DNA from: Rhodobacter sp. NTK016B
GTDB taxonomy: Bacteria > Pseudomonadota > Alphaproteobacteria > Rhodobacterales > Rhodobacteraceae
Length of the DNA stretch: 60,573 bases
Direction of reading: 5' to 3'
NCBI RefSeq assembly: GCF_017303295.1
Contig: NZ_JAFKOK010000020.1
Coordinates: 1-60,573, forward strand
Below the pieces are notes generated by a model that worked only from the letters and a program-made list of their open reading frames with translations, made no database searches and was not told where the DNA came from. How positions within the stretch are numbered: the stretch's first letter is position 1; each line of letters begins with the position of its first letter. A program made the translations under genes and the position numbers. Below are positions 19,037 to 27,900 of this stretch, one piece after another.

Positions 19037-19072
19037 TTTGCCAACTGGCTTAATAGATTGCCTTACGGCATG
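19037..19072 (-). promoter_or_regulatory. two CI-type operators upstream of the giant gene
   Basis: Two 16-bp sites, TTTGCCAACTGGCTTA (19037-19052) and ATTGCCTTACGGCATG (19057-19072), match the pattern TTTGCC-N4-GGCAAA seen around the repressor gene, with some mismatches in the outer bases. Their centres are 20 bp apart. A weak -10-like TATTAA on the minus strand lies between them, about 90 bp before the giant gene start. The second site covers the stop codon of the 729-aa gene. Repressor binding here is inferred. Confidence 0.55.
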
Positions 19073-21252
19073 ACAGGAACGCGGCCCGCCCCGATCCCAC
19101 TGGCGCCGCCGCCCATCGATTGGAGAAGGCGCTGGTACTGCGTTTCGATCTGCTCGGGCGTGGCATTGATGCCTGCGGTTTCAGTTGCGAGATCGAGAAG
19201 CCTGATGCGTTCAGTGTTCGAGAGCGGTTCGGGGGCGTTAGCGGCGGGGCTTCGTTCGCCAAAGGTGTGCGAATACATGGTTTCCCAGACATTCTCGGGT
19301 GCCAGTGTGCCGACGCCCATCGCGATCACGTCGCGCATGCTGTCGATCTCGCGTTGGAAGGTGCGCCCGGTGGCATTGTCCCGGAAGGTGATGATCCCGC
19401 GCACGTCGCCACCACGCGAAAACTCGATGCTGGTCTCGTCTCTGATCACAGATAGACCGTCATCATAGTACCCTGGCGCCTCATATGCGTCAGCCAATCC
19501 TTGGATAAGGCCGTCTGCGTCGCGGATCTGGGCGGCGGCCATCCCGCGCGCCCATGCCCTGATACCTTCGCGCGTTCCCCGCTCGTTGACCCATTCTTCA
19601 AAGCGCATTGCCTCTTGGACACGACCGGTGCGCATCAGGTGTTCGACATAAGGAAGCATGCGGCGCTGCCGGAAGTCTTCTTCCGCCGCAGTGGCGATCG
19701 TCTGATACTGCTCCGGCGTCGGGCGTCCGTTGCCGGGGGTGCGTTCATTCGACAGAACACTGAGGGCGCCGCGTTGAGCTGACTGTACCGACCCCACCGG
19801 GCCGCCACCCGGTGTCGTAGGCGTAGAGGCAGGGCCCGGCAGCTGCGGCGGTGGGGTGTCGGTAGGAGCCGGGCCGGGCCGCCGGGGCGTGGTGGGCGAC
19901 AGCGCAGCCTGCTGCGATGGCGCAGCGGTCGATGCCGGCGCGCGCGGTGTTTGGGATGCCAGCGCCGCCCGGGCATTGCGCTCTGCCGTAGTCATGCTCG
20001 GGTCAGGCTGCACCTGCTGCGGATGCAACACTGCCTCTGCAACCGTACCGACTGCAGAGCGATCAGCCTGCGCTTGCCGCTGCATTTCTTCCGCGACGCC
20101 GCTCCGGCGAACAGGTCCGCCACCGGAAGTCGGGTTGGGCGGCGCAATGGGCTCGCCGCGGAACGCAGGGTGCATCACGGACAGCGAGGCATCGATCTGG
20201 CTTTGCGACCGCTGACGCGCAGGGGGCGCCAGTTCCGTACCAATCCGCCGCGCGACCTGTTGCACTGCGGATCCGACGCTTCGCGCATAACGCGCGCTTG
20301 TCTGAGGGCGCGGTGTCGCGCGCGCGGCCGCCACCGCCTGTTCACCAGTCGCGTCATAGGGGGCTGATGCAGGCGGTGCGGTCGGCGCAGCACGGCTGAG
20401 TTCCGCCTGCAGCACCGAAAAAGGAGAAGCCCCGGATTGCGGAGGCACGTAGGCGGCTGGTTCCACCGCACGCTGGGGAACAGGTGTCGATCCCGGCGAA
20501 GCCACTGGTTCCGCCGCTGCTGCGGGTGGCCGGGGCGTCTCGCTGTAGGACGGGTTCACCCGGTGCGGCATTTGGTCGGCCACTGATTGCTCAGCGGTCA
20601 CGGGGCCATCCGGGGCCACGCGCCCGAGCATCGTTTGTTGCTCTGGAGCGAGGTTCTGCCAGAATTCGCGTACCGAAAGCTCGCGGCGCCCTGCATCACG
20701 ACGGATCGAGTCGATACTCGGCTCCGGGTCGAACCCGGCACGACGGTCGGGTTCGCGCGATGCAGGCATGGGCGCTCCGCCACCGATGGTGTCAGGCTGG
20801 CGGCGCGAGGGGAGAAGCTTGTCGTCGTTCGACGCGCTATGATGCGGGCTGACGCGCGGGCGCGGTGGGGCTGTTGGCTCGATATCAGCGCGTGTTTCGG
20901 CGTTCTCATTCAGTTGGCCGTCATCGCGCACGATTTCACGAACCGTCAGCGGGGCCGAGCCGCTCGATGCCGGTTCAGAAACCCCTACCATCTGATCAAC
21001 GGTCGCGTTCAGCGCCTGCAGGTCAGCGTTGCGCTGGCTTTGCGCGCGTGCGCGTGCGGCGGCGGCCCGTGCTCGCGATGCTTCGCGTTCTCGGGCAACA
21101 CGTTCGCGCTCAGAGACCGTGTGTTCGCGGTCCTCCTGCTCCCATTCCCAGCGCTGGTCGCTGCGTTGGGCGTCGATTTGCGTGAGCTTCCGATTGTCGC
21201 GCCAGTCCATCCCCTGGAACACGCCTTGAACGAAGTTTGCAAAGAAGGTCAC
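19063..21252 (-). CDS. putative virion/internal protein, 729 aa
   Basis: No family was recognised with confidence. It starts at a GTG that overlaps the previous stop (GTGA). Residues about 25-80 form a charged helix rich in Arg, Glu and Ala, probably a coiled coil. Residues about 100-480 are a long disordered region rich in Pro, Ala and Thr. The last 230 residues look folded (PTPEQYQTIATAAEEDFRQRRMLPYVEHLMRTGRVQEAMRFEEWV). The position between the S74-domain protein and the giant protein, near the end of the tail block, matches internal or ejection proteins of podoviruses. The long disordered region suits a protein threaded through the tail. Function is inferred from position only. Confidence 0.7.
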   Translation of the reverse strand: MTFFANFVQGVFQGMDWRDNRKLTQIDAQRSDQRWEWEQEDREHTVSERERVAREREASRARAAAARARAQSQRNADLQALNATVDQMVGVSEPASSGSAPLTVREIVRDDGQLNENAETRADIEPTAPPRPRVSPHHSASNDDKLLPSRRQPDTIGGGAPMPASREPDRRAGFDPEPSIDSIRRDAGRRELSVREFWQNLAPEQQTMLGRVAPDGPVTAEQSVADQMPHRVNPSYSETPRPPAAAAEPVASPGSTPVPQRAVEPAAYVPPQSGASPFSVLQAELSRAAPTAPPASAPYDATGEQAVAAARATPRPQTSARYARSVGSAVQQVARRIGTELAPPARQRSQSQIDASLSVMHPAFRGEPIAPPNPTSGGGPVRRSGVAEEMQRQAQADRSAVGTVAEAVLHPQQVQPDPSMTTAERNARAALASQTPRAPASTAAPSQQAALSPTTPRRPGPAPTDTPPPQLPGPASTPTTPGGGPVGSVQSAQRGALSVLSNERTPGNGRPTPEQYQTIATAAEEDFRQRRMLPYVEHLMRTGRVQEAMRFEEWVNERGTREGIRAWARGMAAAQIRDADGLIQGLADAYEAPGYYDDGLSVIRDETSIEFSRGGDVRGIITFRDNATGRTFQREIDSMRDVIAMGVGTLAPENVWETMYSHTFGERSPAANAPEPLSNTERIRLLDLATETAGINATPEQIETQYQRLLQSMGGGASGIGAGRVPVMP

Positions 21253-22250
21253 GCGGCTCTCCGTACGCTGAGGGGTTCGCGGCGGGGGCGACGTGAACTA
21301 CCGCCCCCGCGTCTCTCGGAGACGCTCTGCTCGAGGCTCTCCACCTTGGCGGCAAGCTCCTTTGTGGCGGCCATGTTGACGCCGATGGCGTCGATGACAC
21401 TGATGCTTTTGCCGTCGCCCAAGCCAGTTTCGCGCTGAAAATCCTCCGCGTAGGTGCCAATGTGCCGCTCTCCGCCACCGTCACCCATGCCCTCGCGATA
21501 TTCCCACTCCTCGACCGGCATGTTGCGCACTGCATCGAGAACGCTGAGTTCAGGAGCGCGTTTGGCCGTTTTGGCCTCCCTGGAGGAAAGCATGAACGCA
21601 CCTGCGAGCGATCCGAGCGCGCCACCCAGCCCACCAAGCATGCTGTTTTGGGCCTGCCAGCCTTGGAGCTGCTGCTGATATTGGGTGTTCAACAGACTGC
21701 CTTGCTGACCGTAGCCATTCATCGCGCCTTGAAAGCCGGATCCCCCCATGTTCGCAGTCAGGCCCATCGATTGCGCCGGATTCACCGAGAGACCTTTGCC
21801 AAGATTGATGGCGTTGGCCATCTTCTGGTCTGCCGTCGCTTCAACCTGCTTGCGGGCCGAGTTTGCGGCCCCGGCGGCGGCCAACGCTTCACCGGCGGTT
21901 GCCCGGCGATCTTCCGACGCGAACCTGCCGGAAGCCGGGTTCACACCCATGGCAGAGAGGTTCCGCTCGCGGCTCCCGCGTGCGATGGCGGCCTGCTGCT
22001 TCACGTCGCCCACGGCTTCAGAGACCGCCTGAGCTCGCCGCTCAGGGGTGTCGTATGCGACCGCCTCGGCCACATAGCGATCTTCCAGCGGCTGGAATGT
22101 GCTCTGATAGCGTTCGCGGTCTTCAAGCGCCCAACCCGTCGTCGTGTCGGACAGCTCCTGCATCCACGCGAGGTACTGTTCGCCCAGCTCCGCGGATTTG
22201 AGAGCCGCTTCGCCGATCAAGGGGTCAGCTTTTGGTGCGGACTTGCCCAT
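21249..22250 (-). CDS. virion protein with C-terminal peptidase S74 (intramolecular chaperone) domain
   Basis: 333 aa from the second of two adjacent ATGs, chosen because GGAG lies 7 bases upstream. The N-terminal 170 residues (MGKSAPKADPLIGEAALKSAELGEQYLAWM) are helical and Ala/Glu-rich, and resemble virion proteins of other podoviruses. A Gly/Gln-rich stretch follows. The C-terminus (about 225-320) looks like a peptidase S74 chaperone: SSREAKT (the usual Ser cleavage site is S-x-x-x-K), VLDAVRNMPVEEWEYREGMG, HIGTYAEDFQ, and a final coiled coil (KELAAKVESLEQSV). S74 domains normally trimerise and then cut themselves off tail fibres, so finding one on a non-fibre-like protein is unusual. Confidence 0.75.
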   Translation of the reverse strand: MGKSAPKADPLIGEAALKSAELGEQYLAWMQELSDTTTGWALEDRERYQSTFQPLEDRYVAEAVAYDTPERRAQAVSEAVGDVKQQAAIARGSRERNLSAMGVNPASGRFASEDRRATAGEALAAAGAANSARKQVEATADQKMANAINLGKGLSVNPAQSMGLTANMGGSGFQGAMNGYGQQGSLLNTQYQQQLQGWQAQNSMLGGLGGALGSLAGAFMLSSREAKTAKRAPELSVLDAVRNMPVEEWEYREGMGDGGGERHIGTYAEDFQRETGLGDGKSISVIDAIGVNMAATKELAAKVESLEQSVSERRGGGSSRRPRREPLSVRRAA

Positions 22251-22692
22251 CATCGGGCTCCTTTTTCGTGGGCAGCCATGGGCAGCGGTTGGGAGTGACA
22301 GAGAAAAGTGCCGCGTCGGACCCATCGTCCGCGCCATTCTCAAGTAGGCCTGTCGGCACCGCCCCGATCTTGATCGCCAAGACCATCGCTCTCTTGTTGT
22401 GGAGCGGGACCGTGCAGTTGAGGCGTGTCAGCCCGAGATGGTCGAACGCAAACCGCGAGACCGTGCGCAGTATCTTCGGGGTCAGCCAGCTGCGCGAGGA
22501 ATCCGATGCGATGTGCATCGCTGCGTAGCGGGAGTAGAAGGCGTTGAAGCTCACCACAGCTTTGATTTCGTTACCATCAAGGATGCCGAGGCAGATAGTC
22601 TCCGGCGGCAAGCACCCTTTATCGACGCCCATGCGGGCCTCCGCCCAAGCAGCGAGCTTTTCGGGGTCGGTCATCGTGACACGAAGGGTCAT
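22225..22692 (-). CDS. GNAT-like acetyltransferase in the virion block
   Basis: 155 aa. The centre (ICLGILDGNEIKAVVSFNAFYSRYAAMHIA, then ILRTVSRFAFDHLGLTRLNCTVPLHNKRAMVLAIKIGAVPTGLL) follows the GNAT pattern: beta strands, an acetyl-CoA-region helix, then N-K-x-A-x-x-x-x-x-K-x-G-A. The start overlaps the preceding stop (ATGA), and the gene overlaps the following one, so it belongs to the tail operon. GNAT-like proteins occur in the structural blocks of several podoviruses; the substrate is unknown. The C-terminus is short and basic, without a clear domain. Confidence 0.7.
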   Translation of the reverse strand: MTLRVTMTDPEKLAAWAEARMGVDKGCLPPETICLGILDGNEIKAVVSFNAFYSRYAAMHIASDSSRSWLTPKILRTVSRFAFDHLGLTRLNCTVPLHNKRAMVLAIKIGAVPTGLLENGADDGSDAALFSVTPNRCPWLPTKKEPDDGQVRTKS

Positions 22693-22976
22693 CGGCTGCG
22701 CTCCAGGCTGGTGATCAATCGGTTGATGTCGATACGCACCGCAGAAAGACCTTCCTCGATGCGGCCAAGCTGGACGGCCTGCGAGGCGGCTTGCCCGCGC
22801 ATGATCTCTACGCGCTGCTCCATCGCGGTCAGCCGCGCAGCATTCCCCTCGACCGTGTTGCGCAGCGTCGCGATGAACATTGCCACGAGGACGATTTGCG
22901 TCAGCAGAACCACGAGAGTCGCAATCGGGATGCGTTTGTCGAAATGCCAAGGCTCTTGGCGGTCAGGCTGTGGCAT
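22689..22976 (-). CDS. small membrane protein with coiled coil, 95 aa
   Basis: After 16 mostly polar residues there is one membrane segment (IPIATLVVLLTQIVLVAMFIATL, about 17-39). A predicted coiled coil follows (AARLTAMEQRVEIMRGQAASQAVQLGRIEEGLSAVRIDINRLITSLE). Proteins of this shape are common in phage tail or lysis blocks, often annotated as putative holins or Rz-like proteins. Clear spanins already exist at 498-900, so this one might be a holin or a virion membrane factor. It is coupled to the GNAT-like gene by ATGA. No family is recognised. Confidence 0.7.
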   Translation of the reverse strand: MPQPDRQEPWHFDKRIPIATLVVLLTQIVLVAMFIATLRNTVEGNAARLTAMEQRVEIMRGQAASQAVQLGRIEEGLSAVRIDINRLITSLERSR

Positions 22977-23012
22977 TGCTCTGTTCTTCGGTAAGGGTGT
23001 CGGCTTGCACGG

Positions 23013-23426
23013 TCACGCCTCCGGCAGGGTGGCGATCGCGGCCGCGATCTCGGCTTCAGTCGTGGCGGTGTCGATCGCGGCCCCGACCGTCATGCGCAGC
23101 GCTTCCAGCGTCGCGGCGGTCGCGCGCCAGTCGGCCGAAAGCGAGATCCAGAGCGCAGCCAGCGCGGCGGCATCGGGGGCGGTGATGCCGACCTCGGCCG
23201 AGAGCAGCGGATAGTCGGCGGGATCGGGCGCGGGATCGGCGAGCCAGGCGCGCGCCTCGGCTTCCTTGGCCTGATAGATCAGGTCCTGCCCCGGCAGATC
23301 GGTGATCGCAGCGCGCCGGGCAGCAGCCATCCAGTCATGCAGATGGCGCTTTGCCTCGGCCTTGGCCTCGGCCAGTTCAGCCGCAGCGACCTGCTCTGCG
23401 GTTTCGATCGTCAGGTCAAAGCTCAT
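23013..23426 (-). CDS. tail-associated protein, possible fibre assembly (137 aa)
   Basis: An Ala-rich helical protein starting MSFDLTIETAEQVAAAELAEAKAEAKRHLHDWMAAARRAAI. Its shape, and its place just after fibre genes, recall tail fibre assembly proteins, but no specific motif proves this. It overlaps the 108-aa gene by ATGA. This gene and its neighbour look more GC-rich and Ala-rich than the surrounding genes, which may mean a module swapped in with the fibre. Function is inferred. Confidence 0.65.
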   Translation of the reverse strand: MSFDLTIETAEQVAAAELAEAKAEAKRHLHDWMAAARRAAITDLPGQDLIYQAKEAEARAWLADPAPDPADYPLLSAEVGITAPDAAALAALWISLSADWRATAATLEALRMTVGAAIDTATTEAEIAAAIATLPEA

Positions 23427-23749
23427 GCGCTCGCCTCCTCGATGCGGTCGGCGGGAATGGTGACGGGGCCGCTGGCGACGGTGACGGCCCACGGGCTGGC
23501 GGGCTGATCGGGCGCGGCTGTGTCATCCAGCACGACGCGGATGGTCGCTTGGATCACGCCGCCTTCGCGGGTGATGGGGCCGATGAAGGGATGATCGCCC
23601 GGCGCGGGCGTGGCGCGGCCACCCTCGGGCACCGGGGCGAGGTCATAGGCTACGCCGTCGATGGTCAGCACGTCGCCTGCGACAGACAGTACGGTCTCGA
23701 TACGTGGCGTCAGTCCGTGCGGAGTTTGAGGGGAAAGGATCAGGTGCAT
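23423..23749 (-). CDS. small tail-module protein, 108 aa
   Basis: Starts MHLILSPQTPHGLTPRIETVLSVAGDVLTIDGVAYDLAPVPEGG. The pattern of short strands ending in GGVIQATIRVVLDD...PWAVTVASGPVTIPADRI suggests a small beta-rich protein. The start was chosen at 23749 because GGAG precedes it; it lies downstream of the fibre stop at 23760. It is coupled to the 137-aa gene. The pair probably travels with the tail fibre, but no function is recognised. Confidence 0.65.
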   Translation of the reverse strand: MHLILSPQTPHGLTPRIETVLSVAGDVLTIDGVAYDLAPVPEGGRATPAPGDHPFIGPITREGGVIQATIRVVLDDTAAPDQPASPWAVTVASGPVTIPADRIEEASA

Positions 23750-23759
23750 GGGGGGCTCC

Positions 23760-24920
23760 TCAGAACCAGCGGCCAATAGCCATGGCGAAAATAGTTTTGG
23801 CCGTGGTCGGGCCTGCTGCGCCCGTCGCCCACGGCAGTAGGCTCACTGAATTGTTGGCGGGAGCGCTTCGTGGGCGGCACCCCATAACCCACTCGTTGCC
23901 GATATGGGCGGTGCAAAGGACAAGCGGGTCCGACGCGAAGGATGCCGGGTAGGTCCAAGTGACAGCGCTTGCGCGCGTGTAGAGCGAGCTTTGCGCCGTC
24001 GCCCACGCGGTGGCCGTGTCATCAATCTCGTGCCAGCAGATCTGCGTCCCATCGGCGAAGCGGGTGTATTGTCCGTTGCCGTTGCTGCCGCGTTCGGGCA
24101 GGATCGCGCGCCAGGCAGTCCACGTTGTGCCGCCCTTTGAGCGCACATAGGTTTGCGGCTCGCCGGTGCCGTAGAGCGTGTAATACTGCACACAGCGGCT
24201 CGGGTTCTGGTAGATGACCAGCAATGACCCCGCGCTACTGACTGGATAATTGTTTCCTGGCGTGTTCCCGGCAGTCGCGTTGTAGTAGAAGCCCGAGGCG
24301 GAAATATCATCAAGGTCGTCGCTGTCAGTCAGCGAGATCGCAGTACCGCCCAGCCCGAAGTCCCCGACCTTCATCAAGCGCCCAACCGTCGCGTCCAGTG
24401 CATTTGATGTTACCGCGCTGCCGGTGATGGGCACGGTTATCTCGAATGAGTCGTCTTTCAGAAGGGCGCGGGTAGCTGCCGCTGTGACAAAGCCGATCTG
24501 ATTGGCGTCAGGCCGAAAGATGCCCGTGTCAATGTCGTTCGCGAATGCAAAGGACGGCGCCGCTGCAGCACCGTCAGGCCATTTTCCCGACAATGGGCCA
24601 TCTTCGTGCCCCTTCACGGCGGCGAGATAGGCGTTGAGCGACGTGACGAGCGCTTGCTGGAAACCGGGAGTCGGCTGGATGCTGAACGGCTGGCCGGTGA
24701 TTGCGGCGCCTTCGTAGGTGGTCGCGAGGGTGACGGTTGCGTCGCCATTGCCATCGATGGCGAAGGCCAGGATCTCGTCGTCGAGGCCGCCGCTTTTCAA
24801 GCGATCCCCAACTCGGACTCGCTCGTTCATAGCAGCTGTCGCGCCAACAATCGTTGCCGTGTTGCTGCTGTTTGATATGGAGAGCGATCCGGTCCTGAAC
24901 CAAGCCATGCATGACACCAT
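23760..24920 (-). CDS. tail fibre/tip protein, 386 aa
   Basis: The middle contains phage-fibre style sequence: NDIDTGIFRPDANQIGFVTAAATRALLKDDSFEITVPI, a common fibre phrase (distinct from S74). It is followed by GRLMKVGDFGLGG and a beta-rich C-terminal half (YPVSSAGSLLVIYQNPSRCVQYYTLYGTGEPQTYVRSKGGTTWTAWRAIL), typical of pyocin-knob-like and receptor-binding tips. The C-terminus ends FAMAIGRWF. The likely role is host recognition. The start is uncertain: ATGs occur at 24920, 24912 and 24908, but only 24920 and 24908 are in this frame, and neither has a clear ribosome site. An inverted repeat lies immediately upstream. Confidence 0.8.
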   Translation of the reverse strand: MVSCMAWFRTGSLSISNSSNTATIVGATAAMNERVRVGDRLKSGGLDDEILAFAIDGNGDATVTLATTYEGAAITGQPFSIQPTPGFQQALVTSLNAYLAAVKGHEDGPLSGKWPDGAAAAPSFAFANDIDTGIFRPDANQIGFVTAAATRALLKDDSFEITVPITGSAVTSNALDATVGRLMKVGDFGLGGTAISLTDSDDLDDISASGFYYNATAGNTPGNNYPVSSAGSLLVIYQNPSRCVQYYTLYGTGEPQTYVRSKGGTTWTAWRAILPERGSNGNGQYTRFADGTQICWHEIDDTATAWATAQSSLYTRASAVTWTYPASFASDPLVLCTAHIGNEWVMGCRPRSAPANNSVSLLPWATGAAGPTTAKTIFAMAIGRWF

Positions 24921-24960
24921 ATATAGGTTTTGAGCAAGTTATCGCACAATATGTGGTGTC
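24913..24960. repeat. inverted repeat between the two fibre genes
   Basis: The arms are GACACCATATA (24913-24923) and TATGTGGTGTC (24950-24960), with one mismatch, separated by 26 AT-rich bases. The left arm overlaps the start of the 386-aa fibre gene. On the minus strand the spacer could hold a weak promoter (TTGTGC, 17 bases, CTATAT). There is no T-tract after it, so it does not look like a terminator. Confidence 0.55.
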
Positions 24961-24984
24961 GCGCTAGGTGGTCTGCACACCGCG

Positions 24985-27900
24985 CTATTTCACCTTTCTT
25001 TCTGCGGTCAGATAAATGTCGCGATGCACCACCAGGGATGCAGGCGGTGTTGCATTGCCTTCGGTGTTCACGTCCTGCTGGAGGATGTAGCGAACATCGT
25101 AGTAAGCGCCCCCGAAAATCTCGGTTATTGTGATGTCCCACCAGTCTTCGACAGAAGTGGTCTGGATATCTCCTATCTGCCGTGTAATAGCGGTCCATTC
25201 GGATCCGCTGTACTTCTTTACTTGCCGCAATAGGCGAAGTTTTCCTGCCTTGAAGCCGTAAAGGCGATCGTTCCCCGATCCGGTAGAATACGCAACCTTG
25301 CGGACATCGCCCCCTCCGATGACGGTCCACATTTCGCCGAGAGATGTTTGCCCCAGCTCGATAACCAGAACGTCACGCCAATCGCCCGTGTATTTTGTCG
25401 GGTCGAACAGGCCCGGGGAGGTTTCAGTTTGAAAGTCGGTGGTCGCCCCTCCGACGATCATTGCCCGGCGAACAGTCAGGCTTTCGACCTCAGCATCCCC
25501 GTCGCGCGTGAGGCGCCAACCTCTGCCGGTGCCTTCGCCCGTGTAGGGCTCGAAATTGTCAGACCGCAGCTCGTCCTTGATCTTCGCGCTAGTGATGGTG
25601 GCATCCCCGATCTGGGCCTCTGCGGTGATCAGGGCCTCCGTGGTGATGAGCTGAGCGCCGCCGATGGAGTGCGGCGTGATCAGCAGCGCGCCGGTCCGCT
25701 GCTTCAGCGCGCTGACATTGGTAAAGTAGATCGGGCGGTCGTTGCTGGGTTTCGCCCAAACCCGGCAACGAAAATACACAGTGCCTGCCGGTGCGACGGC
25801 CACGCCTTCCGCAGTTCTCCATGTCGCGTTGGGTATGTCTTCGCTGACGGTTTGCCAAGTTCCGGCATATCCGTCGTTTTCGTCGAAGAAGATAATGGAA
25901 ACTGTGATTTCCGCGCCGTTCTGCGCGCCGGTGATCGCAGCTTCGACGCCGAACGCGATCCGATCTTCCGGCTTGCAGGCCACAGGGCCGGACATGATGG
26001 CAACAGGTGAGACACCAGCTTTAACCCGGGCCGCATGCCCAGCGTTTGCCGTTTGCAGCGCAGGCGCTCCGGCCGTTTTTTCGAAGACGCTGATATGGTC
26101 TTCGTTCCCGACGACCACGTTCCAGCCGCTGAGGTCGCCCAGCAGGAAGTTCCGGTTTGGAAGGAGTTCGCCCGAGCCATCGGTAACAAGGACCGTGGCG
26201 GCGGTGAGCGTGCCGGGGACAATGACGTGATCGCCTAGAAGCTTGACGGCACTGCCTTGCCCCCCTTCATCGTCCCACGCGAAGAACTCGATACCTGCAG
26301 CGTTGTAGCCGCTTCCAGTGCTGACGATCTGGGACAGGCGGGCGACGCTGCCATTCAGTCCTGCGAGCGCAACGACAGTCGACTCGACCTTAGACTGCAT
26401 CCCGCCGTCGACCCGGGCATCATATGTCTGAATCGACGCGGCAATGGCTTCATCAGTAGCGGCCTTGGTGTAGTATTGCTGCGAAATATTCGCTGCGAGT
26501 TGCGCGACGGCAGTCACGTTCTCGATCCGAATAACCTCCAGATCGCCCGTCGCGCCAGCCGAGAGATTGGCACCGAAGAAATTAACCACCGCCCGCGCCC
26601 AATGAGCATCGGGAGGCGCGACGGCCTCGAAGATATAGGTGTCCCATTCTTCATTGGCCGGTGCATTCTGGTTCTGGGTGTTCTGCGCTATTGTGGCGGT
26701 CGAAAACGCGCCATCCAGCCACGCGACGCGGCAGGCAAGCGCGTCGGCGCCGGATCCGGAGCCGTTGACGCGGGCCCGGATCGTGACCCGAATAGTGTCG
26801 GAGTCAACGACAGCGATCACACCCTTCGTCGCAATGATCGCGCCGTTGCCCGAGCCAATCGATACGGAAGCGATGCCATCGGCAAACGACCACGCTGCAT
26901 ATGGCTCCAACGCATCGGCCGGGGCGCCGGAGATGTTGCGCGTCCAATGCTCACCGTCATCAGCGAAATCTGACGGCGGCGAGGTCCGGTCGATGACCGC
27001 CCGGAGGTTTGTCTCGATCCCGGCCAGCGCCTCGTCCGTTTCCGCAGCCGTCATATAGTTCGTGTCGATGTCGGCAACGACATCCACGAGGCCCTGACCG
27101 ATCTCGTAGATCGAACCGCCATTGCCTTCGAGCTCGGCCTTTAGGCTGGTGCGCGCCGCGGCGATGGCCTGATCCGCTTGCGTGGAGGTGTAGTAATTGT
27201 TGGACAGGCTGGAGCTGACGTTGCCAATCGAAGACTCGAGGTCCTGGCGGAGCGACGATAGAGCAGCGTCGATGCTGGCCGATGTGTAGTAGTCCGTGGT
27301 CAGGGTCGAACTGACGGCGCCGATGGTCGAAGAAAGAGAGGTCTGCACTGCTGCCACCGCCGCATCGACATCGGCGCGGGTGTAGTAGGTCTGCTCCAAA
27401 TAGGCGACGGTCGCAAGACCCTCGTCCTCCGGGTTATCGAGCCGAGACCCCAATGCGAGGATGTCGAACGCGATGGCTTCGTATTCGGATGCGCGGGCGC
27501 TGTTCTCACGGTAGAGGGTCGCATAGCTTTCCTTGAACTCGGTGCGCAGGCTCAGGCGCGCGGCGGCCTCGGCGGCAACGCCCTCGACGACAAGCGTCGT
27601 GATCTGCTGCGATGCGGCCGCCAAAGTCGAGCGGATCTCACGCTGTCCGTTGAGCGTGTTCATGAACGCTTCGAGGTTTCCGAATGCCAAGTCCTCTGCG
27701 GTGCGTTCGTCTCCGTCATCCAACCGGGACACCAGGTCGTTGGTGATGCCGGCAATGGTCTGGTTCACCTCAGCCTTGGTGAAGTAGTTCGTGGCCAGCG
27801 ACGATGAGAGGCCATCAAATTCGGCGCCAAGCAGGTTCGACGCGGCGGCGATGGCGGAATCCGTCTCGACCTTTGTGTAATAGCTCGCAGTCAGAGTTGC

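Noticed and set aside
19014-19075. Plus-strand peptide MDWRERQKFANWLNRLPYG as a gene start
   Set aside because: It lies over the operators and the end of the 729-aa gene, has no ribosome site, and continues only into an antisense shadow frame.
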